From positions 1 to 8,248 of the forward strand of contig CANRLY010000076.1 of assembly GCA_947631585.1 (NCBI GenBank): DNA of 8,248 nucleotides, given 5' to 3'. The notes under the pieces were generated by a model that was not told where the DNA came from, did no database searches, and saw only the letters and a list, made by a program, of their open reading frames with translations. Positions 4,922 to 8,248 of the stretch are shown here, piece by piece. The stretch comes from an uncultured Clostridia bacterium (lineage in GTDB: Bacteria; Bacillota; Clostridia; Oscillospirales; Ruminococcaceae). Every line of letters starts with the position of its first letter. The stretch's first letter is position 1. Position numbers and translations under genes: made by a program.

Positions 4922-4949
4922 TCTCCAACGGAGATCTGACGCAGATCTC
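4920..4949 (+). promoter_or_regulatory. Two mutually exclusive hairpins at the rpsJ stop
   Basis: GATCTCC (4920-4926), GGAGATC (4930-4936) and AGATCTC (4943-4949) are three complementary segments. The first and second form a 7-bp stem with an AAC loop that overlaps the rpsJ TGA. GAGATCT (4931-4937) and AGATCTC (4943-4949) form another 7-bp stem with a GACGC loop. Both use the middle segment, so only one can form at a time. No T-run follows, so neither looks like a terminator. Confidence 0.6.
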
Positions 4950-5002
4950 ATAACGTTGTCAGAGCAGGTCATGTTGGGCGCATGGCGTTCAACCAATAAC
5001 CC

Positions 5003-5022
5003 TCGCCGTGACTAAGCGGCGA
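5003..5022 (+). promoter_or_regulatory. Hairpin just ahead of the rplC ribosome binding site
   Basis: TCGCCG (5003-5008) pairs with CGGCGA (5017-5022) across an 8-base loop. The stem ends five bases before AGGAGG (5028-5033), the rplC ribosome binding site. There is no following T-run. It may affect rplC translation or mark an RNA processing site; this is inference. Confidence 0.55.
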
Positions 5023-5040
5023 ATACTAGGAGGAAAGAAA

Positions 5041-5676
5041 ATGCAGAAGGGAATCATCGGAAAGAAGATCGGCATGACCCAGATCTTCGACAAAGAGGGA
5101 AAAGTTATCCCTGTAACAGTTATCGAGGCAGGCCCTTGCGTTGTCGTTCAGAAGAAAACAGTTAAAAACGACGGTTATGAAGCCGTTCAGCTGGGCTTTG
5201 GCGACATAAGGGCAAAAAGAGTCAACAAGCCTCTCCAGGGTCACTTCAAAAAGGCTGACGTTGCAATGAAGAGAACGCTCAGAGAGTTCAGACTTGACGA
5301 CATATCAGGACTCAACGTCGGCGATATCGTAAAGGCGGATACTTTTGCAGAGGGCGACATCGTCGATGTCAGCGGAACCAGCAAAGGTAAGGGCTTTTCA
5401 GGAACGATCAAGCGGTTCAACGCTTCCAGACTGAAGGAAACACACGGTACGGGACCTGTCCACAGGCACGCCGGCTCTATGGGAGCTTGCTCGTCGCCTT
5501 CCAGGATCTTTAAAGGAAAGATCATGCCGGGTCATCTGGGAAATGAGAAAGTGACCGTGCAGAACCTTACGGTAGTAAAGGTTGACGCAGAAAATAACCT
5601 TATAGCGATCAAGGGCGCTGTTCCGGGACCAAAAGGCGGAACTGTCACCGTTTGCGATTGCGTAAAAAAGGCTTAG
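5041..5676 (+). CDS. rplC: 50S ribosomal protein L3 (uL3)
   Basis: A 211-residue protein beginning MQKGIIGKKIGMTQIFDKEG, the standard L3 N-terminus. It continues with SGTSKGKGFSGTIKRFN, the extended-loop segment HGTGPVHRHAGSMGACSSPS, and FKGKIMPGHLGNEKVTVQNL, ending in a basic stretch. L3 is an early assembly protein of the 50S subunit whose loop reaches toward the peptidyl transferase centre. Length is typical (about 210). ATG 5041 is chosen for the conserved start and AGGAGG seven bases upstream; an in-frame GTG at 5008 would add eleven residues and overlaps the preceding hairpin. rplD begins 18 bases after the stop. Confidence 0.98.
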   Translation: MQKGIIGKKIGMTQIFDKEGKVIPVTVIEAGPCVVVQKKTVKNDGYEAVQLGFGDIRAKRVNKPLQGHFKKADVAMKRTLREFRLDDISGLNVGDIVKADTFAEGDIVDVSGTSKGKGFSGTIKRFNASRLKETHGTGPVHRHAGSMGACSSPSRIFKGKIMPGHLGNEKVTVQNLTVVKVDAENNLIAIKGAVPGPKGGTVTVCDCVKKA

Positions 5677-5694
5677 TGGAAGGAGGAACTTGAT

Positions 5695-6318
5695 ATGCCA
5701 CAGGTTTCGGTTTACGATATGAAAGGCAACAAGGTTGCCGATACCGAGCTGAGCGAAGCTGTCTTTGGAATAAAGCCGAATAAGACCGTTTTGCACGCTA
5801 TGGTAGTTAATTACCTTGCCAACCAGAGACAGGGTACACAGTCCACCCTTACCAGAACAGAAGTAAGCGGCGGCGGCAAAAAGCCGTGGAGACAAAAAGA
5901 TACCGGACACGCCAGACAGGGTTCTACCAGAGCTCCCCAGTGGGTACATGGAGGAGTTGCTCTCGGACCTAAGCCGAGGGATTACAGCTACTCTATAAAT
6001 AAAAAGGAAAAGAGACTTGCTATGAAGTCGGCTCTTTCCTCAAAAGCAATGGAAAACGAGATCGTTGTTGTTGATAAGATCACCGTGGACGAGTTCAGGA
6101 CCAAGACTGTCGTTGAAATGCTCAAGGCTCTGAAAATAGAGGGCAAAGCTCTCATAGTTATGCCTGAGGTGGACAAAAAGGTCATCAAGAGCGCAGCAAA
6201 TATCCCCGGAGTTAAAACCGCTCTTGTCAACACTCTCAACGTTTACGATATCCTTAACTGCGATAAGTTCATCGTGGTGCAGGATGCGGTAGCTAAAATT
6301 GAGGAGGTATATGCGTAA
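5695..6318 (+). CDS. rplD: 50S ribosomal protein L4 (uL4)
   Basis: A 207-residue protein with the L4 hallmarks. PQVSVYDMKGNKV comes first, then HAMVVNYLANQRQGT, then the arginine-rich extended loop KKPWRQKDTGHARQGSTRAP and GPKPRDYSYSINKKEKRLAM, and a C-terminal alpha/beta domain ending in VQDAVAKIEEVYA. L4 lines the peptide exit tunnel with its loop. In gammaproteobacteria it is also the feedback regulator of the S10 operon; whether it binds the leader here is unknown. AAGGAGG (5680-5686) lies eight bases upstream. The TAA stop overlaps the rplW ATG by one base, so the two are probably translationally coupled. Confidence 0.98.
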   Translation: MPQVSVYDMKGNKVADTELSEAVFGIKPNKTVLHAMVVNYLANQRQGTQSTLTRTEVSGGGKKPWRQKDTGHARQGSTRAPQWVHGGVALGPKPRDYSYSINKKEKRLAMKSALSSKAMENEIVVVDKITVDEFRTKTVVEMLKALKIEGKALIVMPEVDKKVIKSAANIPGVKTALVNTLNVYDILNCDKFIVVQDAVAKIEEVYA

Positions 6319-6614
6319 TGGCAAAAACACCACAGGATATTATCCTCAAACCAATAATCACTGAGGCTTCTATGGACGGACTCCAGCTTCAGAAGTATAC
6401 TTTCAAGGTCGCTAAGACTGCCAATAAGATCGAAATAGCTAAGGCTGTTGAGGAGCTTTTCGGCGTTAAGGTCGCAAAGGTAAATACCGTTAACGTCAAG
6501 GGCAAAATGAAGAGAATGGGCAGATCCGTCGGCTACAGACCCGACTGGAAAAAAGCGATCGTTACACTTGCAGAAGGCAAAAAGACTATAGAGTTCTTCG
6601 ACGGACTTATGTAA
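6318..6614 (+). CDS. rplW: 50S ribosomal protein L23 (uL23)
   Basis: A 98-residue protein: DIILKPIITEASMDG at the start, then YTFKVAKTANKIEIAKAVEE, LFGVKVAKVNTVNVKGK, the loop KRMGRSVGYRPDWKKAIVTL and the ending IEFFDGLM. These match L23, which sits at the tunnel exit and docks trigger factor and the signal recognition particle. Length is usual for bacteria (95-100). Its ATG shares one base with the rplD stop, and its ribosome binding site GAGGAGG (6301-6307) lies inside rplD. A 124-base structured gap follows before rplB. Confidence 0.98.
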   Translation: MAKTPQDIILKPIITEASMDGLQLQKYTFKVAKTANKIEIAKAVEELFGVKVAKVNTVNVKGKMKRMGRSVGYRPDWKKAIVTLAEGKKTIEFFDGLM

Positions 6615-6639
6615 GCTGTACACCCGATAATTTCGGAAG

Positions 6640-6711
6640 ACGCTTTAAATAAGCGTGTATGTATGGAGAGCTTGGCGGAAAGGATTCCCGCCGTGAAAGA
6701 TGCGCTCTCCG
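6640..6711 (+). promoter_or_regulatory. Two strong hairpins in the rplW-rplB gap
   Basis: First stem: ACGCTT (6640-6645) with AAGCGT (6651-6656), loop TAAAT. Second, larger stem: GGAGAGC (6665-6671) with GCTCTCC (6704-6710), enclosing GGCGG (6674-6678) with CCGCC (6688-6692). No T-run follows, and only an A-rich stretch leads to the rplB ribosome binding site, so it is not an obvious terminator. The 124-base gap is long for this operon; RNA processing, mRNA stabilisation or a binding site are possible roles. Confidence 0.65.
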
Positions 6712-6738
6712 CAAAACCTCAAAAAGGAGTGAAGATCA

Positions 6739-7572
6739 ATGGCAATAAAGAGCTATAAGCCTACGACAGCCGGAAGAAGAGGCATGACCGTTACAGATTA
6801 TTCCGCACTGTCTAAGACAGCTCCCCAGAAAAGCCTGCTGGAACCGATGAAGAAAAAGTCGGGAAGAAACAGCTACGGCAGGATAACTGTTCGCCACAGA
6901 GGAGGCGGACAGAGAAGAAAGTACCGTGTGATCGATTTTAAGAGAAATAAACTCGGAATGGACGCAAAGGTGCTTACTATCGAGTACGATCCTAACAGAT
7001 CGGCATTTATCGCTCTCGTTCAGTACGAGGACGGCGAAAAGAGATATATCATCGCACCTAACGGCCTTGCAGTTGGAGATACCGTAAGAGCCGGAGAAGG
7101 CGCAGATATCAAGCCCGGAAACGCCCTTGCACTGGCAGATATACCCACCGGTACTTTTATCCACAATATAGAGCTTTATCCCGGAAAGGGCGCACAGCTG
7201 GTAAGAAGCGCCGGAAATATGGCTCAGCTCATGGGTAAGGAAGATAATTACGCACTGGTAAGACTTCCTTCCGGTGAGATGAGAAAAATAGCTATGAACT
7301 GCATGGCTACCATCGGCCAGGTCGGAAACCTCGATCACGAAAACGTTAATATCGGTAAAGCGGGAAGAAAACGCCACATGGGCTGGAGACCGACAGTCAG
7401 AGGATCAGTAATGAACCCCTGCGATCACCCCCATGGAGGCGGAGAAGGAAAATCCCCTGTCGGACGTCCTTCGCCTGTTACCCCTTGGGGCAAACCTACA
7501 ATGGGCTATAAGACCAGAGCGAAGCACCATCGTTCCGATAAGTTTATCGTTAAACGCAGAAACGGTAAGTAA
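6739..7572 (+). CDS. rplB: 50S ribosomal protein L2 (uL2)
   Basis: A 277-residue protein, normal length. It has SGRNSYGRITVRHRGGGQRR in the N-terminal RNA-binding part and KYRVIDFKRNKLGMDAKV in the OB fold. The SH3-like part has GTFIHNIELYPGKGAQLVRS, and the C-terminal signature is MNPCDHPHGGGEGKSPVGR. The histidine of that last motif corresponds to the conserved L2 histidine near the peptidyl transferase centre. L2 is a core 23S rRNA binder needed for subunit association. AAGGAG (6724-6729) precedes the ATG by nine bases. rpsS follows after 18 bases. Confidence 0.99.
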   Translation: MAIKSYKPTTAGRRGMTVTDYSALSKTAPQKSLLEPMKKKSGRNSYGRITVRHRGGGQRRKYRVIDFKRNKLGMDAKVLTIEYDPNRSAFIALVQYEDGEKRYIIAPNGLAVGDTVRAGEGADIKPGNALALADIPTGTFIHNIELYPGKGAQLVRSAGNMAQLMGKEDNYALVRLPSGEMRKIAMNCMATIGQVGNLDHENVNIGKAGRKRHMGWRPTVRGSVMNPCDHPHGGGEGKSPVGRPSPVTPWGKPTMGYKTRAKHHRSDKFIVKRRNGK

Positions 7573-7590
7573 TCGAAAGGAGGACGTAAG

Positions 7591-7875
7591 ATGGGCAGAT
7601 CAGTTAAAAAAGGACCGTATGTGCAGGAAGTCCTTTTAAAAAGAGTAAAAGCTATGAACGAAACGGGCGAGAAGAAGGTCCTCAAGACATGGAGCAGAGC
7701 TTCAACGATATTCCCTGATTTCGTTGGTCATACATTCGCAGTTCACGACGGACGCAAACACGTTCCTGTGTATGTGACGGAGGATATGGTAGGTCACAAG
7801 CTGGGCGAATTTGCTCCTACGAGAACGTTCAAAGGCCATGCGGGTTCAAAGACCTCGAATAATGGTAAGAAGTAG
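7591..7875 (+). CDS. rpsS: 30S ribosomal protein S19 (uS19)
   Basis: A 94-residue protein starting MGRSVKKGPYVQEVLLKRV, with LKTWSRASTIFPDFVGHTFA, VHDGRKHVPVYVTEDMVGHK and the ending GEFAPTRTFKGHAGSKTSNN. These are the standard S19 segments, and the protein sits in the 30S head near S13. Length is typical (91-95). AAAGGAGG (7576-7583) lies seven bases upstream, and a 20-base gap leads to rplV. Nothing unusual was seen. Confidence 0.99.
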   Translation: MGRSVKKGPYVQEVLLKRVKAMNETGEKKVLKTWSRASTIFPDFVGHTFAVHDGRKHVPVYVTEDMVGHKLGEFAPTRTFKGHAGSKTSNNGKK

Positions 7876-7895
7876 ACCGGAAGGAGGAGTTTCAA

Positions 7896-8231
7896 ATGGA
7901 AGCAAGAGCAATTCTCAGAAATGCCCGTATCGCTCCCAGGAAAGTGCAGATCGTACTTGATCTTATCAGAGGGAAAGATTACGAAGTTGCATTGGCAACT
8001 GTAAAGCATACCCCCAAGGCTGCTTGCGAATATCTTGAAAAGCTGCTGAAGTCGGCAGCGGCGAACGCTGAAAATAACCACAATATGGATAAGAACAACC
8101 TCTATGTTGCGCAGTGCTACGTTTGCCCCGGACCGATAATGAAGAGGATCATGCCGAGAGCACAGGGCAGAGCATTTAGGATCCTGAAGAGGACATCGCA
8201 CGTTACGGTGGTCCTCAAGGAAAAGGAATAA
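7896..8231 (+). CDS. rplV: 50S ribosomal protein L22 (uL22)
   Basis: A 111-residue protein: EARAILRNARIAPRKVQIVL at the start, then DLIRGKDYEVALATVKHTPK, KSAAANAENNHNMD, and the tunnel-loop and C-terminal segment RIMPRAQGRAFRILKRTSHV ending in TVVLKEKE. The conserved beta-hairpin between about residues 80 and 100 reaches the peptide exit tunnel next to L4; changes there are a known route to macrolide resistance in other bacteria. No loop insertion or deletion is apparent. AAGGAGG (7881-7887) is eight bases upstream. It ends 17 bases before the window edge. Confidence 0.98.
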   Translation: MEARAILRNARIAPRKVQIVLDLIRGKDYEVALATVKHTPKAACEYLEKLLKSAAANAENNHNMDKNNLYVAQCYVCPGPIMKRIMPRAQGRAFRILKRTSHVTVVLKEKE

Positions 8232-8237
8232 GCTGAA

Positions 8238-8245
8238 AGAGGAGG
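8238..8245 (+). promoter_or_regulatory. Ribosome binding site of the next gene (expected rpsC)
   Basis: AGAGGAGG lies six bases after the rplV stop, and the window ends three bases later. In the S10 operon rpsC (S3) follows rplV, so the operon very likely continues, but no codon of it is visible here. Confidence 0.75.
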
Positions 8246-8248
8246 TAG

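Noticed and set aside
5008..5040. Earlier GTG start for rplC at 5008
   Set aside because: It lies in the hairpin and would add eleven residues that L3 proteins lack; ATG 5041 has AGGAGG seven bases away.

Overview
The window looks like chromosomal DNA of a Gram-positive, endospore-lineage member of the Clostridia, probably of Ruminococcus type. The pointers are strong AGGAGG ribosome binding sites, sigma-A style promoters, the yabP-yabQ-divIC-yabR order known from Firmicutes, and a Gram-positive order of the S10 ribosomal protein genes. The assignment is inferred from gene content and style; no rRNA gene is present.

Layout. (1) 1-818, minus strand: the N-terminal 272 codons of a GH36 alpha-galactosidase running off the left edge, with a clear promoter (853-881) and an 18-bp LacI-type palindrome (894-911) just upstream. 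(2) 950-3063, plus strand: a sporulation/division cluster. A sigma-E-like promoter precedes yabP. yabQ follows, and its reading frame continues without a stop into divIC. divIC also has its own internal start, ribosome binding site and vegetative-type promoter. A GC-rich tandem repeat of about 19-20 bp fills the gap before yabR, an S1-domain RNA-binding protein, and a good terminator closes the unit. (3) 3115-4066: a two-helix DUF4321 membrane protein and a lipoprotein of unknown function. (4) 4159-4606: promoter and an unusually long (about 410 nt) structured leader with several strong hairpins, an attenuator-like hairpin with six Ts, and an anti-Shine-Dalgarno segment. (5) 4607-8231: rpsJ, rplC, rplD, rplW, rplB, rpsS, rplV, with the ribosome binding site of the next gene (expected rpsC) at the right edge.

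How it fits together. The first block is sugar catabolism read away from the rest. The second combines spore-cortex functions (YabP, YabQ) with vegetative division (DivIC) and an RNA-binding protein; the two promoter types would let the halves be expressed at different times. The ribosomal block is one operon whose leader and two structured intergenic gaps are likely control points. No mobile element, CRISPR array, tRNA or rRNA was seen. The best candidates for something undescribed are the S10 leader, the YabQ-DivIC continuous frame, the tandem repeat, and the mutually exclusive hairpins after rpsJ.
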